The notes under the pieces: generated by a model
What the model was told of the DNA's origin: nothing
The model's input: only the letters and a program-made list of their open reading frames with translations
The model's database searches: none
Shown: positions 45,681-57,734 of the stretch, one piece after another
Layout: every line of letters begins with the position of its first letter
Numbering within the stretch: position 1 is the stretch's first letter
Source: Trichuris trichiura
Taxonomy: Eukaryota; Nematoda; Enoplea; Trichinellida; Trichuridae
Length of the DNA stretch: 64,000 bases
Reading direction: 5' to 3'
Assembly (NCBI GenBank): GCA_037903355.1
Contig: JBAJFE010000014.1
Span: 4,650,001-4,714,000 of the forward strand
Made by a program: the position numbers and the translations under genes

Positions 45681-47450
45681 GCTCACGCGAGCAAGAAACA
45701 CAGGCTATATAGTAGCGAATATCTGCCCTTTGGTTTCGCTGTTACGCCGGGTACGGAACAACTACCAGTATGTTCGTTGTGCGAAAGAGTTTTCTCAAAC
45801 GAGTCTATGAAGCTGTCGAGGATGAAACGCCATTTAATGAGGCGGCACCCAAACATGAGTAATAAGGACGTGTCCTACTACCGGGCCCTGATGGAGAAGG
45901 TAATGAAGAAGAGAACACCGAGCAGTATGATACCCTTTCTTTCAAAACCAGATCGTGACGGACTTGCAGCGTCATGTAGAATTTCATTGTTAATTGCGAA
46001 AGCGGGTAAGCCTCATATGATCAGTGAGAAATTGATAATGCCCGCCATAGCTGAAGTTCTGGAAACCGTGCTTCACCAAATCGCACATGATGTTACCAGG
46101 AAAATACCACTGAGCAATGACACGGTTCAAAGACGAATCGATGCAATGGCTAAGGACACTGAAGAAACGCTCTGCTGCATGCTCAGAGAGAGGCAATTGT
46201 CGTTGCAATTGGATGAATCCACATTGCCTGGAAATGAATCGCTCTTACTGGCCTATGTCCGGTTTATAAAAGAAGAACGGTTTGTAGAAGAATTATTGTT
46301 TTCGAAAGAATTGAGTACAGATAAAAGGGGCGAGCCTATTTTTCAATTATTGGAAGAATCCTTTTTGGAAAAAGGAATTCCCCTTCAGAACATAATAGCC
46401 GTGGCAACAGATGGTGCACCAGCTATGCTCGGCTGTCAGCGGGAATTCATATCGTATCTAAAAATCATGAATAGTGCTGTGCATCCTTTGTGTGTTGCGT
46501 TGGCAGCATTTCGTAGCCCGTCGTTTGAGCCCATGTTTGAATGAATCGCTTCGGTATGTCATCAACGCGGTAAACAACATCAAAAGTAATCCATTCAGTG
46601 ATAGACGTTTTCGACGACTATGTGATGAAAATAAGGAGGACTTCAATCGCCTACTTCTGCACACAGAAGTGAGATGGCTATCAAAAGGTGCTTGCCTGTC
46701 GTGGTTTTTTGTCCTATACGAATCCGTTCTTCAATTTTTTGAACAGGAGGACGCTTCGCTGATCGAGAACTTGCGTAATCGGAAAGCGGACATCGCGTAC
46801 TTAGCGGACTTGTATTTTAAACTTAATGAAATGAATAAGCAGCTCCAGGCGGACGACCTGAACTTGATTATGACAAAATCCGTTATCTCTGCGTTCATGT
46901 CAAAGCTGCTTTCCTTCAAACGCAACTTTGCAAGCTGCGAGTTGTCCGAGTTTCAAAGTCTCGCTGAAATGGGAAACGAAGGTGGGATCTCTGAAGCGGA
47001 TGTGAAATTTTACTGTGAGCATCTTCAAGCGCTGCACAACGATTTCACACGTCGTTTTCAGTACATTTTGTTTATGGTGATCCTAGACTGGGTGATCAAT
47101 CCGCTAACAAATTTAGACGACGAAGACATCTCACTGCAAGAAGAGCTGCTGGAGTTGCAGTGGAACGTGCAGCTGAAGGCCAGGTTGCCACAGGGTTATC
47201 AGCAGTTCTGGCTGCAAAAAAAGTCCTGGAGTTGCACCTTGGCGTATGGAATGTGGTAAAAAAGTTACTATTTTGTTTTCTCTCATCGAGTCCAGTCCAG
47301 CGCGCATTTAGCATCGTTACGGACCTAGTGACGAAGAAACGCAGTCAGCTGCAAATAGTCAGACGCGGCAATCTGCGAGTTACCGCGATCGAGCCCAACA
47401 TCTACGGGCTAGTTCAATTGCATCTGGGCGAGCCAAGCAGCTCTCGTTGA
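45681..47450 (+). pseudogene. hAT transposase, BED-finger type, frameshifted
   Basis: A BED zinc finger (CSLCERVF, then RHLMRRH) follows RLYSSEYLPFGF, the N-terminal pattern of ZBED5/SCAND3-like hAT proteins. The DDE triad is present: LQLDEST (about 46205), VATDGAPAMLG (about 46400) and LLHTEVRWLSKG (about 46657). The C-terminal dimerisation block reads QRAFSIVTDLVTKKRSQL at about 47298. Frame changes near 46475 and near 47200-47250 split it into three pieces, and no ATG precedes the BED finger in frame after the stop at 45657. It is not functional, but the catalytic residues survive. Confidence 0.85.
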
Positions 47451-47969
47451 CTTCTCCAAAAACAGTTTGCAGAAATAAATCTGTACAGCTGTAGTTGACC
47501 TTCTAGCGTTACAACCATTCCAGCCAATCAGTGCGTTGGAACTGGCCAATCAGTGAGCCCGAAGTTGGCCGATCAGAATAAGGAGACCCGGACGCTCGGA
47601 AACGTTCTCAGGGGGGTCCAAACGGTCTTTCGCTTGAGAAACACTGCACTAAAGGGAACAAGGTAACAAACTCGCTCTATGTAGTAAAACCCACGTTCTA
47701 TGCACCAGATTTGCGGAAATGAACGCGCAGAGAAAGAAAGGTAAACGGGAAGTACAAAAATTTATTGCAGCAAAATTTTGGATGACCAAATTGTCGGATA
47801 ATTGAATGTGAGTAATAACAAATGGGAAAAGCAAAAGTTTTAGAAGAAGCACGTCTCTCTGAGATATCCATAAAAGTTTGGTAGTTGCCAAGGAGGTGGC
47901 ACTTGCTTAGCTATGGCAAGATTTATTTGAGCTACAGTTTTATGTTCACATTCAGGAAAGGAAGGCAAG

Positions 47970-50900
47970 TCATTCCGCCTCGCCTCTTTTTGAGGGAGTG
48001 CCAACCACTGCCACTGAAAAATTGTACTCCAAATGTTTGCTTAAGAAGTAGCTGTATTTGTTGTTCAGTCGCATGAAATCTAAAATGTTGAACTCTTTGA
48101 CAAATAGAACATTCGTTTGAATGGGACTTCACATTTCCCTTTCCTGTTAACTTGAACGCTGCCATATTCTGGCACGAAACAAGTTAACAAACGAAAATAT
48201 GGCGCAATCATTTCCATATCTTCAATTTTATCAGTATTTCCATTAGGCGAATAGTAGATGCCAAAACCGACGTCATTCTGGGACAGACTTTTCACGTACC
48301 AGCTTTAATAGCGCTAAGCTGCCATGCTAAAGTTGCATTTCATTATGTCTTACCTTATAGTTGCTAGGTCAGTTTCAACCTCTAGGGGTATCAGGATTTC
48401 ACTTTGTCGATTCACAGTGACCGCTGTAAGTTTACTTGGTCTAACGGTATCGTTGAAGTGGAGCTCTTTAGGCACCGGTCCACCGTAGGAAATCTGGAAT
48501 GATGTACTTGAATGTAGTAACCTCATGTATGTGAATCTAAAATCATAGGCTGATTGGCACTAGCCATGGCGGAATACTAAACTTAAATTTTATTGCGAGC
48601 AAACGTAACCTTTCTTAGCGAATGAACCCGTGCTGTAGGAATTGCTCAAATTTACAACAGACAGCGAAAACGTCTATTGTTCCTTAAGCTTAGGGGTATT
48701 GTTTAGTGAACAATGATCAGCATCCTGTCAGACGAAAAAGGAAAACAAAGTTTCGTAGACCGTAAAACTTACTGCGTGACTGCACTTATTGTCACCATTG
48801 CTTCCAAAACATAAACCGCCGTAGAACGCTGGCAACTGCTCTGGTGCAATGTCTTCTAATAAAGCGGCTTTGTAATCACCTACAAGGTACAGACAGGCTA
48901 CTGAGTTTGTCTGTTCATCTGTTCGGAAACTTACACCCTAAAACTCTTATCTTTTTTCTCGTATTTTCATCCAACACCGGTTTGACTATCTGATAGAACA
49001 CGTTGAAAATAGTTGGTGCTAAAGCATAAAAGCTGTTTGAGGTTAACGTTTTGAAACCTTACTTATTGAATACTGGATTAGTTCTAACAGAAACAGCTTC
49101 ATCTTGAATTAAGCTCTGCTCCATCTGTTCCGCTTTCCATGGGATGTACAGTGTTTACCTTACGCTATGCACACCACAGAAAACGGAGCTGAATTTCATG
49201 ATGAAGCTATTAATTATGTCAATTTATAAAATAACGAACAATTGGTTCAAACAATAAAAACTGTTTATATTAGCAGAAACTGAAATACAGAAGTCATGAT
49301 CAGCTATCAAGAACAGCTCTTCCGCGGTTGCTAGAAACCAATCGCTATCCAGAAATCAAAGCATCGCAGCAGTAGTGGTCATCGTGTGCCACAGAAACAG
49401 TAGCAGTTAACTAGTGCATTCTGTTTGTCAAGCGATCAGCCACAATTTTGAAGGTAGGAAACCTTCTATGCGAACACGGTTAGAACGGCGGCAAGGGAAG
49501 AGGCCATGCAGTTAGCACCCTTGTTTTAATAGATCATATTTACCATTGATAATGTAAAGCCTGTACAAGCTTTCTGGAGCATGTTGTTCCAAGCATGAGA
49601 CAATCTAAACATTTGTTTACAACAAGGAATCCAATAATGGTGAAATGATTTATTTCAACCTGAGAGAATACTTCTAACCCTGGTTTCCAAAGGTGTTTTT
49701 GGCTAATCCCTTGCATGTCAATCACATAGATCGACTGATATACAGTGCATCCTCTCTGAAACCAAAGGTGAACTTTTTTCCTGTCCCAAGTTACGGCAAA
49801 GCTAAGCTAATAATTACCTCTTCTCTGACTTGCTTGCAAAGTCGCCTAGACTTCTCTTGGTATACAAGCATCGCTTTGAGGATATCACTTCCTTTGAACG
49901 AGTAAAGCATACCTAAAATTCTGCATTTTGGTTATCAAGTATCCACTGAACAAAAGCCGTGACAGACAATTATTGTAGCGCGCGGATAACGGGCCTGTAT
50001 AAGTGCGAAGTCCCATTTTGATCTAAGTAAGCATACACTGTATGGTTGCTGAGGTACGCCAAAATAAACTGAGAAAATCCATAGTGCTCTGTCACATTCT
50101 GTCTCTGACATGTTTATGATTAATGGGATTGCATTGGAGTCTCGTTAATGGTCCTCAAAATGGTCAGGGAAATTAAAAAACAGTGCACTAAAGAAACTAC
50201 GCTTGTGTCATGCTGTGCATAAAATTTTTAAAGGAAGCCAGGAAATTGACTGCCTTTTTCACAATGCATGACCATCAATATGTTTACTTACAAAACTATA
50301 GAACGGGTGATGAGCTCAACTGTGTCCGAGAAGGCTTGAATTCCCCTTAAAGCTGGGATCAGTAATTTCATAAGGGAAACCCTTGCGTAATGTAACCACA
50401 GAAATCTGAGCCGTGAAATTTTTTTTTTATTGTACGATGATTTTAGCAAACTTCTCTTCCAGTCTTGAGCGTAGCACTAGTCTTATTAGTAAGGAAAACC
50501 CTACCAGTAAATGTGTTCTCCATCATTAAGCAATAGGTAAAAAGAGAAACTTTAGTTTTTGAACACGTTGCACCTGAAATGCTTATGAAGCTAACTAAAT
50601 ATGAGAGCTCAAATGGATCATGTGTATTGTTTCTGTCAATTTTGAGCGGTAAACCATTCAACCGCCCGATGGCTCGATCTTTTTACGTGACTGCAAACTC
50701 ACTGATTAGGATCAATGACAACAAGTTGTTTACAACGCATTGAGACCTGACTGACGTGTTACACGAAAAAGGTGATGAATATTAGAAAGAGCAAATCATA
50801 ACTGCGTTTTATGATTCTGCGAGCAAAACTGTCTGTTATTAATGATATAGTACACAAGGAGCATGAATTCCTCCTACAACAAGAGCATGTAAGGCGGCAG

Positions 50901-52173
50901 ATCAACTGTACTGCTTTGTCAAATTATGAAATACGAAAAGGAAACAGAGGCTGAGATCATTTGCACCAAGGTCAAAAAAGCTGCATCGGAACTATAAATG
51001 GATGTGCGGTATTTCTGGTGCCCTTTTAAACTGGCATCATTTTCCATACCAATGGGAAGTAAATAATCGTTTAACAATAGAGAATACTATGCAATTTCGA
51101 ATAAGAACGTGATTAGCATCAATCCAGACGTATAGCATCTCAGAAAGCACGCATAAAGAAAAAATTATAATACGACCTGACCATCAGTAGCCACAGAAAT
51201 AAATGTGGCAGAGCTGATTTCTAACATTTCTGAAATTTTTTTATGTTTTTGCAGCATTTGTGTCTTCAATCGAAGATCATGAAAATATATAATCGCTGCT
51301 TAAAGGTTAATTTTAAAATTGACATATAGTAGAAGTGATTAATAGGTCTCACCTAAGATGTTTACAGTAATTTAATGCGTACTAGTTTACGGTGATGGGT
51401 TTTTTCTAACACCAGAACATCATTCTACAAACAGCTGGAAAAGTTGCGTTTTCCTTGCATCAGTCTAGAGGGCAGGAGATTCGCGGCAGGCAATGGTGAT
51501 TAATGTAACGGTTGTAGTAACGTCAGCATGAAAGAACTGCTTCTAGTGCTGTTGAAGTCGATGACCTGCTCACCTTTTGGGTCAATGTTGCCGAAAGGAA
51601 AGTAGACCACTGGTCTACCTTCTTTGTCAAACCCGAAATCTCCGCGTGTGAAGTACTTGTGAAATTGCTGATTGATCTGATTCATGAACTTTTCGCTGTC
51701 CAATCCCAATATTCGACGATAAGCAATGTGCTGAAAGCAAAGTTTGGTGATATTCAGTAAATAGAACAAACCACATTATTACGGAAGAATTTCGACTGTA
51801 TTCTAAAGCTTTATTTAACAGCTAAAAGTAAAAAGGAAACAGCGGTCTTCACCTGTTTGAGCAAGCGTTCAGCCTTGTCGACATTGAAGTGATGAGCTTA
51901 AAAAGATACTGACTGAAAGATGTGCTACGTTTTGCCGGAAAGTTATAGTTACCTTTCAAGAAACGAAAAATGTAGAAACGGTCATCACGGAAAGTGCAGT
52001 TAGTGTCATTGATCAGAATTCGTTCTTCCGTCTAGAGAAGGTTGCAAAACGTTGGTTTGCTACAGAACTAAAGTTAGTATAACCTTGCGCAAAGCTGCCT
52101 TCTGGTCAAGACTAAGGCTTTCCTTGAATGAATTCGCCAACTGGTTCTGTTTATGCAGAGCCATAGCATTCAT
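47970..52173 (-). CDS. SEC14-like CRAL-TRIO/GOLD lipid-transfer protein
   Basis: Twelve exons splice in phase to 1233 nt (410 residues plus stop): 52173-52084, 52031-51953, 51896-51853, 51730-51574, 49912-49818, 49755-49660, 49604-49544, 49018-48935, 48879-48773, 48493-48354, 48302-48133 and 48079-47970. Order is CRAL-TRIO N-terminal helices (FRDDRFYIFRFLKAHHF), the CRAL-TRIO lipid pocket (GFDKEGRPVVYFPFG, YVIDMQGISQKHLWKPGLE, CLEQHAPESLYRLYII, APEQLPAFYGG), and a C-terminal GOLD domain (VGFGIYYSPNG, CFVPEYGSVQV, NNKYSYFLSKHLEYN). Such SEC14L proteins bind phosphoinositides, tocopherol or squalene-type lipids and act in the cytosol or on Golgi and endosomal membranes. The length is normal and all domains are complete. 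Intron 4 is 1.66 kb; the 49913-51573 stretch holds nothing else recognised. Confidence 0.93.
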
Positions 52174-52630
52174 GGACGCGGTATCATTCCTCCTTAGCCT
52201 TCTTCACGTAAACGCTACAGCCTATAGAGAAGGCGGCAACGCTTACTTCTACATATCACGCGGCAAACTTCGTTCAAACTGCGTTGATGAGAAAACCAGA
52301 TTTAAACCATGGCGGAAAAGTTGCCCGTGACCTCGTTGTGTTGCCTTCATAACTATCGCTGAGCGCACACCTACTCTCTTTGCAATTCACTGTGGCAAAT
52401 AAAGGCGCTCGAGGTTGGAATATGACTTTCGAAAGGATCTTAACGATAAGATTTATATTCCTTTGGTCCTGAAATATAGTTGGTTGGAAATCTTGCTGAC
52501 ACGCATAGCCATTTCGCATGGAGAAATTTTTCTCCTATGAAGCAATAGCATTTTTTGTTCTACGTGATTCTGCTGACCAAAATGCGTGGGCATGGTGAAA
52601 CGCTTTGGAACTTCGAGATCTTCAATTCTG

Positions 52631-53966
52631 CTAAGCAAACTGAACAGGTTTGAATGACAACTATGCAATCAAGACAGAGCAGGCAAAAATATACGATAAA
52701 GACCAACACAAACTATTGCGCGGGAACTAGGGCGCAAGTAAGACACGGGTTTTCCACAAGGAAAAGATAAGACAAGCATTGTATAAGTAGGCATGCAAAC
52801 GATTTATACATGGGAGTCGCGTCCGTCAAGGAGCCTTCAACAATTACTGTAGCAGTATCATGCTATTTTTCCAAGAAGGTTCAAGACGCGCGCGGTATCC
52901 TAAAGCTTTCATTTTACCATCTCATAATGAAGTTGCTTTAAAAATGCTTTGCCGACTTTCATGGCATTAGAGTTTCTTTTAGATTCTTGAGCGTGTCTAC
53001 ACTACCTAGTTCAAAGTCATCAAGTGAACATCGAATAAAGCTGCGAGTGTTTAAGCAAAATTTCAGATCTCGAAGCTTTATGAAAGCGTCGAGAAGAGGC
53101 GTAATATTAGGAAATATATCGACATGAAGGATGCAATTTTGTTGACGACTAGCAACAATACTGAAAAGATTAGAGCTTCATGTTGGAAACCAGTTTAAAT
53201 CAGGCAATATCAATACGAGCAAAGTCTCAAACATTCAGAAAAAGAGGAACCTGCTGAGCATTTGTGCTGATAGCCAAGCAACAAAAAGAAAGGGAGTAGC
53301 CCTTTTCGCAATCAGACAGAAAGCACGTACTATTCCCCATTAAAAGTAATGCTAAAAATATTCTGCTAGTCTTGTTGAAGCGGTTCTCTTGATGTGTGCA
53401 GTAAACGTTGCTGTCCTTTTATGATTCCCCGCAAATTTTACGCGTTTTTTTGATGTAAGGACGCGCAAGCTGTGAGAACTACTTGAGCAGTCGCTCAGAA
53501 ACTAACTGAAGAAAGTGTTACAGCTCGGAAAAAATTTCAAAATTTGGCGACACGTATTTTATTAATATATTGCATATACATAAAGCCTCGTGTATTTCTT
53601 AACAGACACTCGCATATTCATTTTTTTAAATTGAAGTAACCTGTTCAGCGAGCGTTTTTTCGTTCTGGAGGCACTGGAAAAGGGACTTGGCTTGCCTTGC
53701 GGCTAACCCTTCAGCGGCACTGAAGGTTGGATCAGTTGAATTCTGAAAGTTTAGCGTATTTTTCGCGTGAATGAACAGGTGACCGCGACAAATGTGCGTG
53801 AGAATGAAAGCCTACCTCTCTGCTCTTTAACTGATGTCCTGTTTCCTGTAGCTTGACCTGGTTCGTACTAATCGAGACTAATATTGCAAAGGGAAAATTT
53901 TCTTTAAGTTTGTGCTGTTACGACAGTGATTTCCTTTCCAAGGAACGTCACTTTAATAAGGTACAT
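52631..53966 (-). CDS. Unrecognised small multi-exon gene
   Basis: Seven short exons, 53966-53922, 53857-53816, 53742-53641, 53505-53483, 53160-53006, 52955-52918 and 52660-52631, keep phase and total 435 nt (144 residues plus stop). The third exon is a helix-rich block (AAEGLAARQAKSLFQCLQNE, then KTLAEQLVSERLLN) that may form a coiled coil. The fifth contains CILHVDIFPNITPLLDAF and a Leu/Cys-rich tail. No signal peptide or known domain was recognised. Exons 3-6 are the best supported; the first two and the last (LSFKPVQFA) rest mainly on phase. It sits head to tail 458 bp upstream of the SEC14-like start on the same strand. Confidence 0.5.
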
Positions 53967-54599
53967 TTTCTCTGTTCTGCGGACGTTGTTTGCAGAGAAT
54001 CTGCCATTCCATGGACCTAGGGCTTTCATTAAACTACAGCAGTTCACCATAAAGAGTGGGTGTGAGATTTCTGAGATCATTCATGGACATGTTCGCCCGT
54101 ATATACAATATATCTGAACGTGCATATGGGCTTACACGCTTACTTTTCCAAGCAGTGTGCGTGAACCAAGGACGGCTGGATCGCAGAACAGCTCGAAATA
54201 CCGAAACAAAATCCTCACGAAGCGCTTGCACACAGGTGGTTTTGCACTTCCAATTACTCCAAAATACCTGTGCATTACTATCTTGGTGTATCATCTCTTT
54301 TTTTCATGTGCTATCTCTCTTTCTTTTTTATGCTTTGGAAAAGACTCCGTGGTTTGACTGGACAATTCCGTATGTCTTAAAGCGTATGCTCAGATAGAGG
54401 GTTCCAGTGTCACGACTGTTATAGCCCTGGAAGCTGGCACAGTAAAAATTAAATTATATCTACCCGGCCTAGAATTAAAAGTTGGTATCGTAAAAGTCAA
54501 AATCTCGAACGGTTAGATATACTGAAAGGTTTAAACCTGAAAGGCATAATTGATAGACGCGCGGGCACTCTAGTAGTTTACTATAGCCAGATCAACATT

Positions 54600-55240
54600 T
54601 TCAGCAAGTCAGAACTTTTAAATGTTCAGGATTTGGATCGTTTCAAAGTCTGAATCCATTCCGCATTTCGACCCGTTCGATGTTTTGTCTGATTCATGAA
54701 TATGAGCTATTCGAGACCTCGAAATATCCGGGATAGTAGCACATTTCGCATTTCAGCATTTTTAAATATTAACCCACTTGAAGCCTCGACCTATTCAAAA
54801 TTTTAGCTTTTACGGATTTCAATCCTTCCAATCATTCGGCTCGCTCTGTAGTTAGTGGAACTTAAGATTCATTCAGGATTCTTATTTCCCACGATGTCGG
54901 CCCGTTCGAAGTCATCTGCATTTAGACATCATGAACCCGTTGGCATCTTGGCATATTCAGCACTTCGACATTTTCAGCCATCGGGCATCCTACGTTTAGG
55001 CCTATTCACCATTGTAAGCTGTTCAAGATTTCGACCAATGCAGAATGTGTAAGACAGGATTTTCACATGTTCGAAGGTTTGGCTTATTTAAAATTCTGAC
55101 CCACTCAGATGTTCGACCTTCTGGGAGATCGATCCGGCCAAAGTTTCGAATAGTTCAGCATTTAGACCCATTCAGAACTACGATATGTCCCGAAGTTCGA
55201 ACTATTCAGCGCTTCAAGAATAACAGTTTCAGAACTTTAT
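54600..55240. repeat. Degenerate minisatellite
   Basis: Variants of a motif near ATTCAGCATTTCGACCC recur roughly every 17-22 bases, for example CATTTCGACCCGTTCGA, TTCAGCACTTCGACATTTT, TTCAGATGTTCGACCTT and GTTCAGCATTTAGACCC. The period is irregular and no unit is exact. Similar words occur at about 640-690. It is non-coding; short open frames across it are incidental. Confidence 0.55.
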
Positions 55241-55403
55241 CCCCCTAAACGGTCTGACATAAATGTCCCTGACGTTGCACAGAACTACTCGTCAAGGAAT
55301 ATTTTTCACCATTTCTTCCGTAATCGGCGTTTCAAGATTTGTAGAATTCGAGTCTCAAAGCTTTGAAGCCCCCATTCCTCCTGCAGGCCACCATACTTTA
55401 AAT

Positions 55404-56388
55404 CATAGGTTCTCAAAGCGGGCGATATCACCCTCCAGGAGGCGATAAGAGAGCACAAGGGGGACGGGAATCCCTTGCAGGGCGTCGGGAATTACCGCAG
55501 AGGAGCTCTGGCAGAAATATCTCGATCGCAGAACAGCTATTAGAGAGACCAGCATAAGAGTGCCGACTGTTCACACAGGCGACTGTACACCTTTACATCT
55601 TCTCATTGCTGTTCACGTTGAAAAAATGCTGGTGAAGCAAAGCACTATTGGTCTCGGAATGGTTGAATTAGCTTTCAAATTATCAAAGTCATGTTATGAA
55701 GATTTCATTCTCTGTGAGCCCAATCTTATTATTGTGAATTAGCAAACTTATATTCTGAATTTCCAATTCGCAGCAAGGTTTTCTTTGCCTACGCGATTGC
55801 AATTTTCCTCAGTGAAAGTATGTCTAATGATTGAAAAGTGTTCTTATGCTGTGGAATCATCAGCACAGGCCGATTTCCTTTTGGTTTTGTTACTCACTGT
55901 GGTCATGAGCAAGCGTGGTTAGCTCAGTCGTTCGCTGAACTCTTTTTCTTGACTAAATACAAAGGTTGTCGGGAAAGTTACCGGAAGGACGGTGCACTGT
56001 GTAATAAGTCGCCATCCGATGGGCCAAAACATGTTTAATCTTATCTCCGTTATCCTCGGACTTGTACGGAGAGGTGGCTTTATCCGACGCTGCGCCAGTG
56101 TGGTACAAGCTGTTCCTAAAGTAATCGTTTCTCGTGAAATGGAAGATCTTCGTTTTGAGCTCAGAGCTAACATTAAATTTCTATTCAAGCTTGGTTCGCA
56201 GCCGAGGAACGTTCGTCAATCTTTGCAGCAGGTTTACGGAAGTAGTACACCATCTAAATCGGTTGTCTATGAGTGGATAAGGCGTTTCAAAGAGGGCAGA
56301 AAGGCCATTGAAGACAACCAGAATGGAAGTCTTTTCTGCAAAATTTTCCCACGGGGGGAGATGGAGTGAAAAAGTTTGAGAACCTATG
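55404..56388 (+). mobile_element. hAT-like element carrying a mariner-type HTH fragment
   Basis: The ends are CATAGGTTCTCAAAG and TTTGAGAACCTATG, inverted repeats of hAT type. They are flanked by CTTTAAAT (55396-55403) and GTTTAAAT (56389-56396), agreeing at seven of eight positions. Length is 985 bp. The interior has no hAT transposase but contains the helix-turn-helix fragment at 56139-56330, apparently picked up from a mariner-type gene. Confidence 0.75.
56139..56330 (+). pseudogene. Mariner/SETMAR-type N-terminal HTH fragment
   Basis: Sixty-four codons read MEDLRFELRANIKFLFKLG, then LQQVYGSSTPSKSVVYEW and IRRFKEGRKAIEDN. This is the Mos1-type HTH (HTH_48) that binds mariner ends, with the RxNIKF start and the VxEWxRRFKEGR helix. 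The catalytic DDD domain is absent; the frame runs on to TGA at the element end. The frame is open from 55992, so a short DNA-binding protein could be made. Confidence 0.7.
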
Positions 56389-56519
56389 GTTTAAATGAAT
56401 AGCATCTACTAAGTATACAGACCGACCAGCTCTTCAGTTTTTTATCTCTTTTATTAGACGGAGTTCTGAGGGTAAACTGTCTCGAAAGCTCGTAAAGTTC
56501 GTCAAGCTCGTCGAGCACG

Positions 56520-56629
56520 ACAGCAATTAAGCGACAACACTGAGCACGGAACATAAGATGACTTTCAGGCTATAGGGGAAACATCTCTTCCGATCCTGCG
56601 TAATTCTTCGTGCAGCGCTAGCATCCACA
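56520..56629 (-). repeat. 3' LTR fragment
   Basis: It matches 58803-58917 closely (GCTAGCATCCACA, ATCTCTTCCGATCCTGCGTA). Similarity stops abruptly at 56520, so the outer half of this LTR is lost or replaced. Confidence 0.75.
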
Positions 56630-57729
56630 ACACCTCCCCGCTACACTGGGGGCACCCGGTTCGTTAGCTCGTTTTTGCTGCAGGCGTTTCGAGCGTCTCG
56701 GACTATCCGGTCCGTAATTTCTCGGCGTTATCGGTCGATGACTGGCATCTTCCGCTGCTTTCCCGTTTGTGGCGACTGCTGGGGAACTGTCCAGCGTTGC
56801 CGTAGTCATGTCGTGGGAGTGGGGTGTGTCCAACCCCGGATCTGCATCTTCTTCTACTCCGTAGCGAAGCCTTAACTGTTCGATGTGTCGCTTCCACAGC
56901 GGTCCTCTTGGTGCCACTCGAACCTGAACGCTGCGTGTACCAAACACTTATGTAACTAATGCCGGGACCCAACGCGGTTCCTTGTCACGCTTAGGTCCGC
57001 AATACCAGGCGTAGCAAGGTGTTCCCAACGCATATGAATGTACGCGCTGGGCACCAGGGGATTTCTTGAGCGCAAGCATGATTTGGCCATTCTACTTGCA
57101 AGTTTTCCCTGCGCGACGTGAGCAGGAGGAGGCAGTGACGCATCCAGTTTCCATCTGATTTGCCGTCCGTTCAGTAATTCTCCAGGAGAGTATCCACACT
57201 CCAACGGAGTGCGCCGGTACTGCATCAAGAACTTTTGAAGAGCCGCCTTCGGCGGCAATTAAGACTTTCTCAACGATTGCTTAAATGACTGCTCAAGACG
57301 TTCGGCTGCGCCGTTTTTAGCTGGATGATATGGCGATTCCGTAAGGTAGACTATACCTCGTTGTCGGCACCATGCTTGAAATTTCTCTGACCGGTAGTTT
57401 GGAGCGTTGTCAGTCACTAATGCGTGAGGGTAACCAAAATGAGCGAAGTCCTGTTCTAACAATGTCATGGTGGCTTTAATTGACGTTGAGACTGTTGGGC
57501 GAATGCTCGGATACTTGGAGTACGCATTCACCACAACTAACCACTTGAGACCCATGAAGGTGATCGCAAGATCCAAGTGTAAGCGGCTCCAAGGTTTCTC
57601 TGGTAACACCCATGGATGATTCACTGCCTTTTCAGGCTTGTTTTGACGCTCGGCGCACGTTGTGTATGTTCGGCAAAGCTGCTCAATATCGGCATCAATC
57701 TGGGGCCAATACACCACCGATCCAGCCAA
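56618..57729 (-). pseudogene. Integrase of deleted Gypsy-like element
   Basis: The core shows SRLHLDLAITFMGLKW (first Asp), LVTDNAPNYRSEKFQAW (second Asp) and PYHPAKNGAAERLEQSFKQ (Glu), then RRTPLECGYSPGELLNGRQI. A TAA near 57259 splits the core from its C-terminal part, and a further stop and frame change follow near 56955. Confidence 0.8.
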
Positions 57730-57734
57730 CTATT

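Larger units (their letters stand above)
44893..47646 (+). mobile_element. Decayed autonomous hAT transposon (ZBED5-like)
   Basis: The 3' end CTTGAGAAACACTG (47633-47646) is a clean hAT terminus followed by CACTAAAG. The 5' end is tentative: CATGTTTCTTTCGAG at 44893, preceded by GACTAAGG, which matches the 3' flank at six of eight positions. The transposase lies at 45681-47450 in three frames. A pogo-like MITE (45100-45282) sits between the 5' end and the coding region. Confidence 0.7.

Noticed and set aside
50401..50661. Minus-strand 72-codon frame as an extra exon of the SEC14-like gene
   Set aside because: The SEC14-like protein is already complete without it, and no phase-compatible splice sites flank the frame.
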